Numbered from the stretch's first letter, positions 23,257-34,493 are shown. The stretch is DNA of 64,000 nucleotides from Pyrus communis (GCF_963583255.1 NC_084806.1:26136735-26200734), one strand, 5' to 3'. Program-made: numbers and translations. The notes: a model not told the origin generated them from the letters alone.

Positions 23257-24146
23257 TTAGAGTAACATTGTTAGTTTGTTGTTGCTATACAATCTTTAGA
23301 TATTTGCTCAGGTCATTTTACGCATCGGAATTATATCTTCGAGGCGTCTCCGCCTCCTTTCGACCAAACTAAGCAATAAAACCTTGTTGTGATTGGACTT
23401 CGAAGTATTATTCATTCTTCCTTATACAGCCAAAAACTTGATCTATGTTAATGGAATTAAAGACTAAACAATCAGCCTAGCTACGTCACTTTCAAATTGA
23501 ATCCTAACATCAACCAAGCTTTAGTTATACCTTGCTGTCATCACCTTCTTGTGTGTAGATGTTACAAACTTTTGGACATTCATCCTACATTTGAACTAAA
23601 TTCTTTCTAATTAAATAATCTCTTTCTAGTTGTTTGGGAACAATTGGGAGATGCTCTAGAAGAAATACGAGCTTCTAATGGCAACATGCTATGGGGTGAT
23701 GATCCCGGTTATGAGGTCAAATGAATACTTTTAAGAAGAAATATTTGAATATCAAAATCTACACACATTTATACAAACAAGATGGATTCGCTTTTGCCAA
23801 TCAAAATCATCTACACAGATTTATACAAACAAGATGGATTCGCTTTTGCATATTACTTTAGTCTAAAGAAAGGTTTGGAATTGGCACTGTAGAAATGAAT
23901 AGTGTTTCAATCCGAATTTCAGATTAATTAAAACCATGCCATTGATCTTTCTGTTGGTTTTGGGTTAGCAGCCCGGCCCTCAGCCGGGGCGGGGCCCAAA
24001 TGTGTTGGTTTTGGCTGGGAAGCCCGGCCCTCAGTGAGGCCCAAATTATTTAATTATATTTTTACCCATCTAAGATTAGAATTCGATGGTAGGGATGGTC
24101 TACTAGGAAGGGCAATTTTGTCCTCTCTGTTTTGGGCAAGATAGGG
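23257..24146. other. Intergenic, no gene recognised
   Basis: There is a direct repeat of about 45 bp (ACACA.ATTTATACAAACAAG, then GATGGATTCGCTTTTGC) at 23762-23850. A GC-rich duplicated motif (AGCCCGGCCCTCAG) lies at 23972-24035. Nothing else is recognised. Confidence 0.4.
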
Positions 24147-24154
24147 GGTCACCG
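24147..24154. repeat. Left target-site duplication of the hAT element (GGTCACCG)
   Basis: Eight bases directly before the left terminus TAGGGGTGGG are identical to 37805-37812 directly after the right terminus. Eight bp is the duplication length of hAT transposons. Confidence 0.85.
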
Positions 24155-24300
24155 TAGGGGTGGGTTCGGTTCCGTTCAGTTCGGTTTTTTGCCAAAACCG
24201 GAAACCGAACCAAAATTACTGTTCGGTTCGGTTCGGTTCGGTTTTCTATCGGTTTGTGTTCGGTTCGGTTTTTCTCGGTTCGGTTTCGGCCCGGTTCGGT
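24155..24300. repeat. Left sub-terminal CGGTTCGG repeat array of the hAT element
   Basis: Many copies of GGTTCGG and its complement CCGAACC occur within 145 bp of the terminus. The open frame at 24132-24353 is a by-product of this repeat. Confidence 0.8.
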
Positions 24301-24635
24301 TATTTTATTTTATTTTATTTTTCTCTTCCAAGCAGCTAAAAAAATTTGTATGAAACCAACTTGCAGCCATTTTGTAATAAGTCCCATTTCAACATAATCG
24401 TCAAAATAAGCATTCCAAATTTCTAATATAATCAAAGACAATGAAAATAAACATTCAATTCAAAGTTCAATTATAATCAAGTGTTCCAAAGTCCAAAGTT
24501 AAATAAACATCAAAGTTCAAAGCTTCCAAAAGTCCAAACTTAAAATAAACATCAAAGTTCAAAGCTTCCAAAACTCTTTTTATGCCTTAATGGTATGAGA
24601 GTGATCCACCTACTTTTTCAATGATAATTTGCTTG

Positions 24636-25441
24636 CTAACGCTTGGGTGGCTTAGGGGGCAACATATCACCTTTTTTTGAACTTCCACTTGCCATTTCTA
24701 CATACAAATAATAAAAGAAAAGATATTAATTAAAATATTATTTAAAATAATCTAACAAAATCAAATGCAATAAATAAAATTACCTTTCTCAACTTCTTCA
24801 CAAAACTCCATCTCCTCAATGGTTGGCTCATGATGTAATGCAACATGAATGGACCTAAGCCAATTTTGAGTACATATCAAAGCCTCCACCATTTTTGGAC
24901 TTAAAGAACTACGATATGGATCAATTATCCGTCCACTTGTACTAAAGGAGGATTCCGAAGCAATGGTTGATACGGGAATAGCTAAGATCTCTCTTGCAAC
25001 ACATGCCAAAATAGGGTACTTAGAAACCCCATTCACTCTCCACCAATTCAATACATCAAAGTTCTCCTCTTCTTCTCCTTCATTAGGATCGGAAAGATAC
25101 TTGTCAACATCATTATGCACAACCCGGGCTCTCTTTGCTTTTCTCATTTCACTTTTTTCTTTCAACTTTCTTTCTATTTCGGTCATGCTTGATGAAGAGT
25201 CTCCACTTGTCGTTTGAGAACTACCACCACCACTTATACTTTGTTGTGTACTCAAAGACATATTTTCATGAATCTTGTAAAGATCAATCAATAAGTCCTT
25301 CACCCCATTTGTGGCACTTTCAACCTTTTCTTCATCCTCACCAAATTGTATCTCAAAATAATCAACAACTTTATCTAATTTGTGGCGAGGATCAAGCACA
25401 AGTGCTATAAAAAGATATTGATTCATGTCCTTAAGTGAACC
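24636..25441 (-). pseudogene. hAT transposase, C-terminal part (hAT dimerisation domain)
   Basis: Minus-strand coding resumes directly at the LTR boundary (25441) with SLKDMNQYLFIALVLDPRHK, continuing the frame left off at 34489. It holds the hAT C-terminal dimerisation domain: the WWRVNGVSKYPILACVAREI block, then STIASESSFSTSGRI, SLSPKMVEALICTQNWL. The open frame ends at 24761, but a GT (24783) and an AG (24698) frame a probable 85-bp intron. After this a last exon (24697-24636) would give a short tail ending PPKPPKR and a TAG. Because the LTR element separates it from the N-terminal part, no full transposase can be made from this locus. Confidence 0.85.
25437..25441. repeat. Left target-site duplication of the nested LTR element (GAACC)
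   Basis: These bases are identical to 34489-34493 at the other end. The 5-bp length is standard for LTR retrotransposon integration. Confidence 0.85.
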
Positions 25442-27469
25442 TGATGCGAGATTTATACGCGCATAAATTAAACCCTCTTTTTATCGATTGTAGTAAGTAT
25501 GTAAGTAGGGATCGTTCTTAACCGGGGATTAGGAGGGATTGTTAATCCCTTGGATTTGACTCAAAAACGTAAAATAACAATATGAAACACTATACAAGAC
25601 TCAAAGAATGCAAAACTAAACATTAAAACACTAAAACAAACCAAAAGACTCAAACATCACCCAAAACACTCAAAACTGCCTTAAAATCACTTTCTGGGCA
25701 GTTTTGAGCACTTTGATGAATTTGGACGAATTTGTGAAATAAATTGAATCAAAACACTTAAAAACACAAACTAAATGTATTTCTAACTAATCTAACACTT
25801 TAAAACACTAAGACAAACCAAAAGACTCAAACATCACCCAAAACACTCAAAACTGCCTTAAAATCACTTTCTGGGCAGTTTTGAGCACTTTGATGAATTT
25901 GGACGAATTTGTGAAATAAATTGAATCAAAACACTTTAAAACATAAACTAAATGTATTTCTAACTAATCTAACACTTTAAAATAAATGGGGGATTGGTTT
26001 TGACGAAATTAAATAAAATGAACAGATTGTAAATAAAAACAGAAAGTAAAGATGAATGTGATGGAATTGAATGGATGGGAACCTAGCTAAGGGGTTCATC
26101 TCCATACATGTTACACTTGCATAATAAAATGATTTCCAATTGCATTTCAATAAACCATGAATTCTCAACACCCCAAGTTAACCGTGATGCACTAATTAAC
26201 CTTCAAATCTTCCTAACGTTATTGAATTGGATGATGCATGCGACAATTCAAAACATTCCCCGCAAGTCCTCAACATGAATGCATAGAAGAGATACAAGCA
26301 AGAATCATTAAGCTCTATGAAAATTATAAGTGTTGACGAGGCATTCGTTACTATGGATTGCATGAAACTTATGCCAAGAATTCGTTTAACGCGATTGTTT
26401 ATAAGCAACCTCCACTACTTGTGAATATAAGTTCGTAACTATTAGGTGAAACTCACTTATATTCTAGCGTCATATTCATGCATGAAAATTAAGTGTGCAC
26501 TCTCAATAAACATACATAAATAAGTTATCAATCAAACAGTTAAACAAATTGAATCCACAACTTATGAAACGCAATTAGAAGTAATCAAATCAAAATGCAA
26601 GCATAAATATATATTTCGAATCACCCCCTAGGTAAAGGGGGTTTAGTTCCTCATGATTACAAAACAAAGAGAATTGAATTTAAACATTGAAATCAAAGAA
26701 ACACCTAAACATTCCAACAACTCAAACTTGAATTGTATGAACGTTTAGGCACTCTTCTCTTTCTCTTCGTTGTGGCACAAGGTCTAAGGATAGTTTGATG
26801 GTGTGAATGGTTTGGGGAGTGGTTGGAGTGGCTGCAATGGAGGAGAAAAGTGTTTTGGTGGCTGCTGCAAGGGTGTGGAGAGGTTTTGACGAATTTCTGG
26901 AATATGGAAGAGTGAATGAGAATGAATTCAATGTTGTGTGAAGTGTGTATGGTTTTTATAGGGAGATGAATGGATGGGAGAGGGAACATGACAGCTAGGT
27001 TAAGTGAATGCATGTGCAAAACAGCTAGGATGGCTGAAATTGTAAGGGGAATGCATGTGCAATGTTGGAAATCTGATGGGAGAAAGGTGGATGCATGTGT
27101 TGGCTGATTTAAAGAATGTGAGGGAATGATGAAAGGGGAAACATGACAGCTAGGTTATGATGATGAGTGCATGTGGCTGATTTATGAAGAGTGAATGCAT
27201 GTGGCTGCAAGGTGTGAATGATTATGGGTGCATGTGGCTGCAATGGATTAGGAATCCTTCAATTTCGTCCATTCCTTTTGCACCAAACATAAGCTATCCA
27301 TTCCAAGTCCAATTTTGCTCCAAAATGCTCCAAAATGCATCTTTTTGCTTCCTTAGCCATATGAACCTAAAAACACACGAAAATAGCTTAAAGTACTAAA
27401 ATAACTAAAGAAACATAACGTAAATGCACGAGAACAAGCCATTTAAGTCGCATGAATATGCTCCTATCA
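25442..27469 (-). repeat. 3' LTR of the nested element
   Basis: On the minus strand it starts TGATAGGAGC and ends CTCGCATCA. It aligns with 32461-34488 at a constant offset of 7,019 bp, and I saw no difference in the parts I compared. It contains an internal 177-bp tandem duplication (25626-25979) with the words CCAAAAGACTCAAACATCAC and GGGCAGTTTTGAGCACTTTG. Open frames inside (for example 26705-27019) recur identically in the other LTR and are not genes. Confidence 0.92.
25626..25979. repeat. 177-bp tandem duplication inside the LTR
   Basis: Two near-identical units are offset by 177 bp. The same pair is present at 32645-32998 in the other LTR. Confidence 0.9.
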
Positions 27470-29440
27470 AATACCCCCACACTTATCTTTTGCTAGTCCT
27501 CGAGCAAAACAAAACAACAAAAGAACACGAAACTAGACAAAACGAACAAAACACCACCTACACCTTCCAACAATCGTCTTACGGATTTCCAATGCACATG
27601 ACAAGTTAAAAATCATTATTCCCACAGATTTTAGCCATCTTTACACTTTTATACATTCTTAATCATAGTCACCACATACTAGTTCACAATTAAGCATTTA
27701 AAACCATGATTTGAATGTAGTAACATGCCTTAGAGAATTTCCTCAATTCCTTACTAGAATGCACTCTATTTTCACACAGATTTTCTGACTACACACCCTA
27801 CACTAGTTATATGTGAGAGATTGATGTGAACATGAAAGACTAGTATCTCACATATGTTATAACAAAGAAAGCATTTTCTGGATTTACGATAATGACATGA
27901 ATATGATCTCATGAATGGAATGCTACTACTTAGAATGAGAACCAGTGATTCCATATGCTCATACCAAATTCAAACTCCACAAATTGAACACATAACATCA
28001 AGATAGAAGTTGAGGGTTGTAACGGGGCTAAGGGTAATGGTTTAACAAAGAAAGGTAAAGTAAAACAAAGGTTCTTAAAGTAATAGGAAGCGAAGTAATG
28101 AAATTGACACTTAAACTCATTTTTAATGGCAGAAATCAACTTTTAAACACAAGGGAAGATTCATGCAACAACTAGGGTCAAATTCACTCTTTTGGACCCT
28201 TCCTTCAATAACCAATGCTTGTGAGATCATTCTCACTTATTTTTCAACTCTTTTTTCTTTCTTTTCAACAATTTTTTTCTTTATTTCATTCTTTGGCCGT
28301 GCCCTATTATCTTCCCCCACACTTATTTTCTGCAGTATATTGATCAAAAGGAGTTCATTCTAAGTCATGCTTCACTATCCTTTAAGAACAAGGGGTTAAC
28401 AAAGAAAAGGCTCAAAAGGGTTAAAACTTACAACAAATAAGAAATATGAAAAGGGATAGGCTTTTTGGCTTTGGCTTGACTAACAACTTCATCTTATTGT
28501 ATGTTATGCAAACAATATCATGCTTTGAATGAATTGGGCATGAGTTCTAGTATTTGGAACTATAATGAAATGCATTCCAAGTAGCAACCAAGCAAAGAAT
28601 GATGAGATCATGCAACGACTTTAGAAAACAAGAAATCACAGAGAATAACTCTCCAAAGAAAGTAATGGCTCGAGTCTCACAGGGTTGTAGCGTTTGTTTG
28701 AGTTCCTTCCTTCAAGCATGTTACAAAAACGAATTTTTCTTTTATGATTGCATGTGAAGTCATATATTATAACCATAACCAAGCATATACCAAGAGTAAA
28801 TCAAACTTTTCTCTATGTTTATAACTCTTTTTAACAGTCATGCAATTACAAACCAAATCCTTATCATTGTGTTGGAAGGTACCCTAAGACACAAACACAC
28901 AAAAATGACTCAAAACACTCTTTTTAGGCTTTTCAAAACATATTTTTCAAATTTTTATGTCATTTTCGGAGTTATAAAAACAAAACATACTAAAACACTC
29001 TAAAACAACTTAAAAACACCTTAAAACAGCAAGGAACAACATTTGAAGTTATGGGTGATAAAATCCCACGAATTTGCATTAACAACATTAGTTACCCCCC
29101 CACACTTAAATCAAACATTGTCCTCAATGTTTTAAGCATAGATTCATACAAAGCATAAGTAAACACACAAAAAGCACTTAAACATACTAAACATGGCAGA
29201 ATGTAATTAACAAAGAGAAGAGTTTAGAGACGCAAATCTGGTTGTGGAATGTAAATTCCATCTTCTCCTTGGTGATTGCATTGAGGCTTGATGTTGTTGA
29301 TTCCACAGGGGTTCCTCCCATCGTTGATTTTCCTTTGTGCTACTCTTGAACTGGGCAGCAGGATTCTTTTGGTCTCCCCCGAAGGTCTGAGCTTACTCCT
29401 TTGGTCTGTTTCTTTGTTCAATCTTTCCAATTCGTATTGA
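27470..29440 (-). other. Interior of the nested element, non-coding part
   Basis: There is no convincing gene here. On the minus strand the 12-mer TAAGTGTGGGGG occurs three times (27485-27474, 28325-28314, 29108-29097). The first stands next to the left LTR and is the likely polypurine tract. The other two are internal. Confidence 0.6.
27474..27485 (-). promoter_or_regulatory. Polypurine tract of the nested element
   Basis: TAAGTGTGGGGG on the minus strand ends 4 bp before the LTR start (TGATAGGAGC at 27469), where plus-strand priming is expected. Confidence 0.6.
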
Positions 29441-30509
29441 AAAGGGTTGGAGGATAACTCAGCCTATGTTTGTCTCCACATGCTTCAATGTATCATTTTC
29501 CTTTGCCTTGCTTGCTCCCCTTGCAGAAGTGGTCCCTTCTCTGGAAGTGTGTCAACCGTTGAAGATGACTACTCGAGAGCAACGCTAGGTAAGCAATCAG
29601 GAATGGATTCCAGGCAGTTGGTTCCAGAACAGAAGACTGACTCCAAGTGCCTCTGATTGCTTTCGTTTACTTTGCCATGCGAGTAATAACAAGGACAAAG
29701 GAAAGGACAGGGAAAGAGCATGATATGAGATACTTTTGCTTTAGACCTTGATGATATGAGATACCTTTGCTTTTGAAGAAACGACGAATGAAGCAGCACA
29801 TGTATTTGTTGTGGTTGTCTCCACATGCTTCGATCGACCGTTTCCTTCTGCCTTATTTGTACTCCAGGTTTCTGGTATCTTCTTTGGGGGAGAAAAAATT
29901 GAGTATTTCAAAAGGCGTTGCTGGGAGAGCGCCCTCAGAGGTGCGGAAGAGTTGGACATTTTCTTCAAGTTTGCCTTGCCATAAAAGACGAAGGTCGACA
30001 TATATAGAGATAATATCAAGTGGTGGTACTGTTCTTTTACCCTTGTCGACAAACGTCTCTTCAATTTCTGAGCAAACGGCTCTTCGATCTCTGAACGGAC
30101 GCCCCTTCGATTTCTGCACAGGCGCCCCTTCGCTTTCTGAACGACACGTGGTAGTGCAGATGCGGCTTTGTCAGAGCTCTTTTGACAAAGTCGCACGCGT
30201 TTTCTGAAAAGCAGAGAAAGCGTCGCCGAAATTTACGCTTGTCGGCAAAAGTGTAGCTGCGATGATGACCTCCACGTGAACTTTTGACAAAGTTGAACGC
30301 GTTTTCTGAAAAGCAGAGAAAGCGTCGCCGAACTTCCACCGGAAATTCCGGCGTTTTGAATCGGTGGACGCGTCGCCTTGGCTTCTTATAGAGGTATCGA
30401 TCATCGCCAACAAACACACTCTGAAGATTTCCCATTCTTGAACATCGTCTCCGGCCCTTTGAAATTTTAACTCCATCCATCCCTTCTCTTTTGAACACTT
30501 TTGAAAAAA
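29440..30509 (+). other. Leader-like region before the coiled-coil ORF
   Basis: Overlapping open frames occur on both strands without known motifs. A repeat of 51 bp (30181-30231 and 30282-30332, core ACGCGTTTTCTGAAAAGCAG, offset 101 bp) and short repeats around 30060-30150 (TTCGATTTCTG and variants) are present. Positions 30386-30394 (TTATAGAGG) could be a weak TATA for the ORF that follows. Confidence 0.4.
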
Positions 30510-31157
30510 ATGGCAAACCCATCGAACCTTAGCTTAGAATTGAGTCTCAGCAGTGATACGGGCGCGCCGCGTCAAGGTAACGTATGGCGCCCTTCTTTCT
30601 TATCTTCTAACGGTCCTCTTACAGGTGAAGACTCTGTGATGCAGGACGCCACAACAGCTACAATAGTAGCTAGGAACCTCCTCACTCCAAAAGATAGTAG
30701 GCTGCTGTCAGGACGGTCCGATGAGTTGGCCGTTCAAGAGTCCCTCGCACTTAGTGTTCAGTGTGCGAGTTCTGTGTCCAACATGGGCCAACGCCTGCTT
30801 GCCCGCTCCCGTCAGGTGAAATCATTGATGGCGGAGGTGGAAAGTCTTAAGCAAGAGATCAAACTGCTTAAGTACGAGAATAGAAGTTTGCATGTGCTTG
30901 CAAATAACTATTCATCGGGCATGAAGAGGAAGCTTGATGAGCTGCAAGAATCCAATGGTCGAATGCAAAGTGACCGTCAAAGGCTTGCGGCTTTCTTCCA
31001 GAGGCATATTTTTCCTGGCTCATCTAGCGTTCCACCAAGTATTGAGGCCTCTTCTTCGATGCCTCCCGCTCCGATGCCTTCTGCTCCGATGCCTTCCGCT
31101 CCGATGCCTTCCGCTCCGATGCCTCGTAGTGGGGCTTCACGTAAACAACCTTTGTGA
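30510..31157 (+). CDS. Coiled-coil protein encoded antisense inside the LTR element
   Basis: The frame encodes 215 residues, from ATG 30510 (context AAAAAATGGC) to TGA 31155-31157. The N-terminus MANPSNLSLELSLSSDTG is followed by a VARNLLTPKDSRLLSGRSDELAV block. A predicted coiled coil covers about 95-165 (heptad-like SLMAEVESLKQEIKLLKYENRSL). The Pro/Ser-rich tail has four PSAPMP-type repeats (about 187-205). I recall similar proteins as a recurrent retroelement-borne family in Rosaceae genomes, without known function. The strand is opposite to the gag-like frame, fitting the additional antisense ORFs described for some gypsy elements. The intact frame suggests recent selection or recent insertion. 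Confidence 0.6.
   Translation: MANPSNLSLELSLSSDTGAPRQGNVWRPSFLSSNGPLTGEDSVMQDATTATIVARNLLTPKDSRLLSGRSDELAVQESLALSVQCASSVSNMGQRLLARSRQVKSLMAEVESLKQEIKLLKYENRSLHVLANNYSSGMKRKLDELQESNGRMQSDRQRLAAFFQRHIFPGSSSVPPSIEASSSMPPAPMPSAPMPSAPMPSAPMPRSGASRKQPL
31067..31125 (+). repeat. Coding minisatellite, 15-bp unit, about four copies
   Basis: GCTCCGATGCCTTC(T/C) is repeated in tandem within the ORF and encodes A-P-M-P-S units. Confidence 0.85.
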
Positions 31158-31183
31158 AGCTCTACCTTTCTCCATGTTTAGTA

Positions 31184-31185
<2 letters not shown>

Positions 31186-31229
<44 letters not shown>
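31186..31229. repeat. Poly(T) run of about 44 (poly(A) on the minus strand)
   Basis: A homopolymer stands between the end of the antisense ORF (31157) and the stop codon of the gag-like frame (31241-31239). In the sense of the element it is poly(A) starting about 10 nt after gag. Its exact length may be an assembly estimate. Confidence 0.85.
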
Positions 31230-31234
<5 letters not shown>

Positions 31235-31238
31235 CAAA

Positions 31239-32300
31239 TCAAACGGCATGGAATTGGTCCTTGAATGGAAGGTGATAATTGAAGTGAACCGGCATTGGTT
31301 TGAATTCTAGTGTAGGTGCCTGATTCATAAACAACAGCAAGTTAGTATAAAATGTAATGGAATTTGGAAAAGATGACTTACTTGTTTTGTCTGACAAGAA
31401 CTCAATGACAAACACCACTCCTTTGAAAGTTTCAGGGATATTGGACTTGGCCAGATTGCATGTGATGGTTATGACTTGTCCAATGTCATCAAATTCAACT
31501 TCTTTGGGTTTTGTGGTTTCAAGAACGTCCTCTTTGATGAATTCATGACATTCCCTACTTTTCACCTTTGGAAGGTCTTTTTCACCTTCTTCTTCCTTGG
31601 AAGTCATGAATCTGCAAGGAATAGGGATACTTGTTGGAACGGGGTTAAAAATAATGAAATTTGGAACAACCATACCTGAATTAGATGGCATAGGAGCAAT
31701 AGGTGCCTCCGGTAAAGGTGTTTCCACCCTTGCCGTGGGTTGGGTGTATTCCTCTTCCTTGTAATTTGATTTTGATGGTTGAGGGTCCGTTCCAACCTCC
31801 TTGTCAAATCTCAACATGATTTCCTTGGCAGTTTCAAATTCTTCCTTCGAATTTGCAATGGTTGAACTAGGGAGTTCGCCTTGGTCTCGAAACTGTCCTA
31901 CGAACTCCGCGATCTGCCCAATTTGCATTTCCAAGTGGTCCAACCTTTTGTCTTGATTTTGGCCCTCCTTGACTTGATTTTGTGAGCCCTGCACCAAACA
32001 AATTAATTCATTAAGCTTTTGATTATAATCTATTGACGAACTTAAATTTGGTTGGGCATATTGAATATGAGGTTGTGGTGGCTGCATAGGCGTTGAATAG
32101 AACTCCTCATATGGCTGCCAATATCCTTCTTCTTGAACATGTTGAGGTTCCCACCACATAGAGTTTGAATGATCACTCCAATCTGAACTGTAAGTATTGG
32201 AAAACACGTTATTCCTTGATTGAAGATCAAATATATCAACGCTTTGCATTTGAGACCTTTCCATGAGCTGTGACAAAAGAGAAGCATTATCAAGTGCCAT
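31239..32300 (-). CDS. Gag-like protein of the nested LTR element
   Basis: The frame encodes 353 residues from ATG 32300. Its first part is Gln/Asn-rich. The middle, with the segments DHLEMQIGQIAEFVGQF, GELPSSTIANSKEEFETAKE and IMLRFDKEV, resembles the C-terminal gag of Athila/Tat gypsy elements, where a LEVQ.GQ.A....LPS.T..NP......I.LRSGK pattern is usual (from memory). The C-terminus APTLEFKPMPVHFNY resembles the start of the pol region (L.LKPLP.HLKY). Protease, RT and integrase between and after are lacking, so this looks like a gag fused to a pol remnant by internal deletion. It could package the element's RNA or be inert. Confidence 0.7.
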   Translation of the reverse strand: MALDNASLLSQLMERSQMQSVDIFDLQSRNNVFSNTYSSDWSDHSNSMWWEPQHVQEEGYWQPYEEFYSTPMQPPQPHIQYAQPNLSSSIDYNQKLNELICLVQGSQNQVKEGQNQDKRLDHLEMQIGQIAEFVGQFRDQGELPSSTIANSKEEFETAKEIMLRFDKEVGTDPQPSKSNYKEEEYTQPTARVETPLPEAPIAPMPSNSGMVVPNFIIFNPVPTSIPIPCRFMTSKEEEGEKDLPKVKSRECHEFIKEDVLETTKPKEVEFDDIGQVITITCNLAKSNIPETFKGVVFVIEFLSDKTSKSSFPNSITFYTNLLLFMNQAPTLEFKPMPVHFNYHLPFKDQFHAV

Positions 32301-32438
32301 ATTGTGCTTCTCTAGTACTTGAATTCAACAAACAAAACACAAATAAAAAACTAAAAACTGAAATACATAACAGAAACTAAAACTAAAACTAATAAGAAAA
32401 CGAAAATAACAATCCAAAGGATTAGCAAAGTTGCTAAT

Positions 32439-32458
32439 CCCCGGCAACGGCGCCAAAA
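32439..32458 (-). promoter_or_regulatory. Primer-binding site region of the nested element
   Basis: The minus strand reads TTTTGGCGCCGTTGCCGGGG directly after the 5' LTR end (32461), a pattern well known from plant Athila/Tat-type gypsy elements. It fixes the element's orientation. Confidence 0.75.
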
Positions 32459-32460
32459 TT

Positions 32461-34488
32461 TGATGCGAGATTTATACGCGCATAAATTAAACCCTCTTTT
32501 TATCGATTGTAGTAAGTATGTAAGTAGGGATCGTTCTTAACCGGGGATTAGGAGGGATTGTTAATCCCTTGGATTTGACTCAAAAACGTAAAATAACAAT
32601 ATGAAACACTATACAAGACTCAAAGAATGCAAAACTAAACATTAAAACACTAAAACAAACCAAAAGACTCAAACATCACCCAAAACACTCAAAACTGCCT
32701 TAAAATCACTTTCTGGGCAGTTTTGAGCACTTTGATGAATTTGGACGAATTTGTGAAATAAATTGAATCAAAACACTTAAAAACACAAACTAAATGTATT
32801 TCTAACTAATCTAACACTTTAAAACACTAAGACAAACCAAAAGACTCAAACATCACCCAAAACACTCAAAACTGCCTTAAAATCACTTTCTGGGCAGTTT
32901 TGAGCACTTTGATGAATTTGGACGAATTTGTGAAATAAATTGAATCAAAACACTTTAAAACATAAACTAAATGTATTTCTAACTAATCTAACACTTTAAA
33001 ATAAATGGGGGATTGGTTTTGACGAAATTAAATAAAATGAACAGATTGTAAATAAAAACAGAAAGTAAAGATGAATGTGATGGAATTGAATGGATGGGAA
33101 CCTAGCTAAGGGGTTCATCTCCATACATGTTACACTTGCATAATAAAATGATTTCCAATTGCATTTCAATAAACCATGAATTCTCAACACCCCAAGTTAA
33201 CCGTGATGCACTAATTAACCTTCAAATCTTCCTAACGTTATTGAATTGGATGATGCATGCGACAATTCAAAACATTCCCCGCAAGTCCTCAACATGAATG
33301 CATAGAAGAGATACAAGCAAGAATCATTAAGCTCTATGAAAATTATAAGTGTTGACGAGGCATTCGTTACTATGGATTGCATGAAACTTATGCCAAGAAT
33401 TCGTTTAACGCGATTGTTTATAAGCAACCTCCACTACTTGTGAATATAAGTTCGTAACTATTAGGTGAAACTCACTTATATTCTAGCGTCATATTCATGC
33501 ATGAAAATTAAGTGTGCACTCTCAATAAACATACATAAATAAGTTATCAATCAAACAGTTAAACAAATTGAATCCACAACTTATGAAACGCAATTAGAAG
33601 TAATCAAATCAAAATGCAAGCATAAATATATATTTCGAATCACCCCCTAGGTAAAGGGGGTTTAGTTCCTCATGATTACAAAACAAAGAGAATTGAATTT
33701 AAACATTGAAATCAAAGAAACACCTAAACATTCCAACAACTCAAACTTGAATTGTATGAACGTTTAGGCACTCTTCTCTTTCTCTTCGTTGTGGCACAAG
33801 GTCTAAGGATAGTTTGATGGTGTGAATGGTTTGGGGAGTGGTTGGAGTGGCTGCAATGGAGGAGAAAAGTGTTTTGGTGGCTGCTGCAAGGGTGTGGAGA
33901 GGTTTTGACGAATTTCTGGAATATGGAAGAGTGAATGAGAATGAATTCAATGTTGTGTGAAGTGTGTATGGTTTTTATAGGGAGATGAATGGATGGGAGA
34001 GGGAACATGACAGCTAGGTTAAGTGAATGCATGTGCAAAACAGCTAGGATGGCTGAAATTGTAAGGGGAATGCATGTGCAATGTTGGAAATCTGATGGGA
34101 GAAAGGTGGATGCATGTGTTGGCTGATTTAAAGAATGTGAGGGAATGATGAAAGGGGAAACATGACAGCTAGGTTATGATGATGAGTGCATGTGGCTGAT
34201 TTATGAAGAGTGAATGCATGTGGCTGCAAGGTGTGAATGATTATGGGTGCATGTGGCTGCAATGGATTAGGAATCCTTCAATTTCGTCCATTCCTTTTGC
34301 ACCAAACATAAGCTATCCATTCCAAGTCCAATTTTGCTCCAAAATGCTCCAAAATGCATCTTTTTGCTTCCTTAGCCATATGAACCTAAAAACACACGAA
34401 AATAGCTTAAAGTACTAAAATAACTAAAGAAACATAACGTAAATGCACGAGAACAAGCCATTTAAGTCGCATGAATATGCTCCTATCA
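32461..34488 (-). repeat. 5' LTR of the nested element
   Basis: It is the partner of 25442-27469, with the same length and the same internal duplication. On the minus strand it begins TGATAGGAGC at 34488 and ends CGCATCA at 32461, next to the primer-binding site. Confidence 0.92.
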
Positions 34489-34493
34489 GAACC
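34489..34493. repeat. Right target-site duplication of the nested element (GAACC)
   Basis: It matches 25437-25441. On the hAT minus strand it falls within a Gly-Ser codon pair of the transposase. Confidence 0.85.

Larger units (their letters stand above)
25442..34488 (-). mobile_element. Non-autonomous LTR retrotransposon (LARD-like), 9,047 bp
   Basis: It has two LTRs of equal length (2,028 bp each), target duplication GAACC and a minus-strand primer-binding site TGGCGCCGTTGCCGGGGA (32456-32439) next to the right LTR. A polypurine tract lies next to the left LTR, so the element reads right to left. The 4,991-bp interior has a gag-like frame (32300-31239) and a coiled-coil protein frame on the opposite strand (30510-31157). 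No reverse transcriptase, RNase H or integrase was seen. It must borrow enzymes from an Athila/Tat-type gypsy element, as the primer-site sequence and gag remnant suggest. The insertion splits a hAT transposase exon. Confidence 0.9.

Noticed and set aside
24132..24353. Open frame encoding FGSVRFGF-like repeats, and its counterpart at 37637-37800
   Set aside because: Both are translations of the CGGTTCGG sub-terminal repeats of the hAT element.
26705..27019. Open frame of 104 codons present also at 33724-34038
   Set aside because: It lies in the two LTRs. Identity between the two reflects the LTR pair, not gene duplication.
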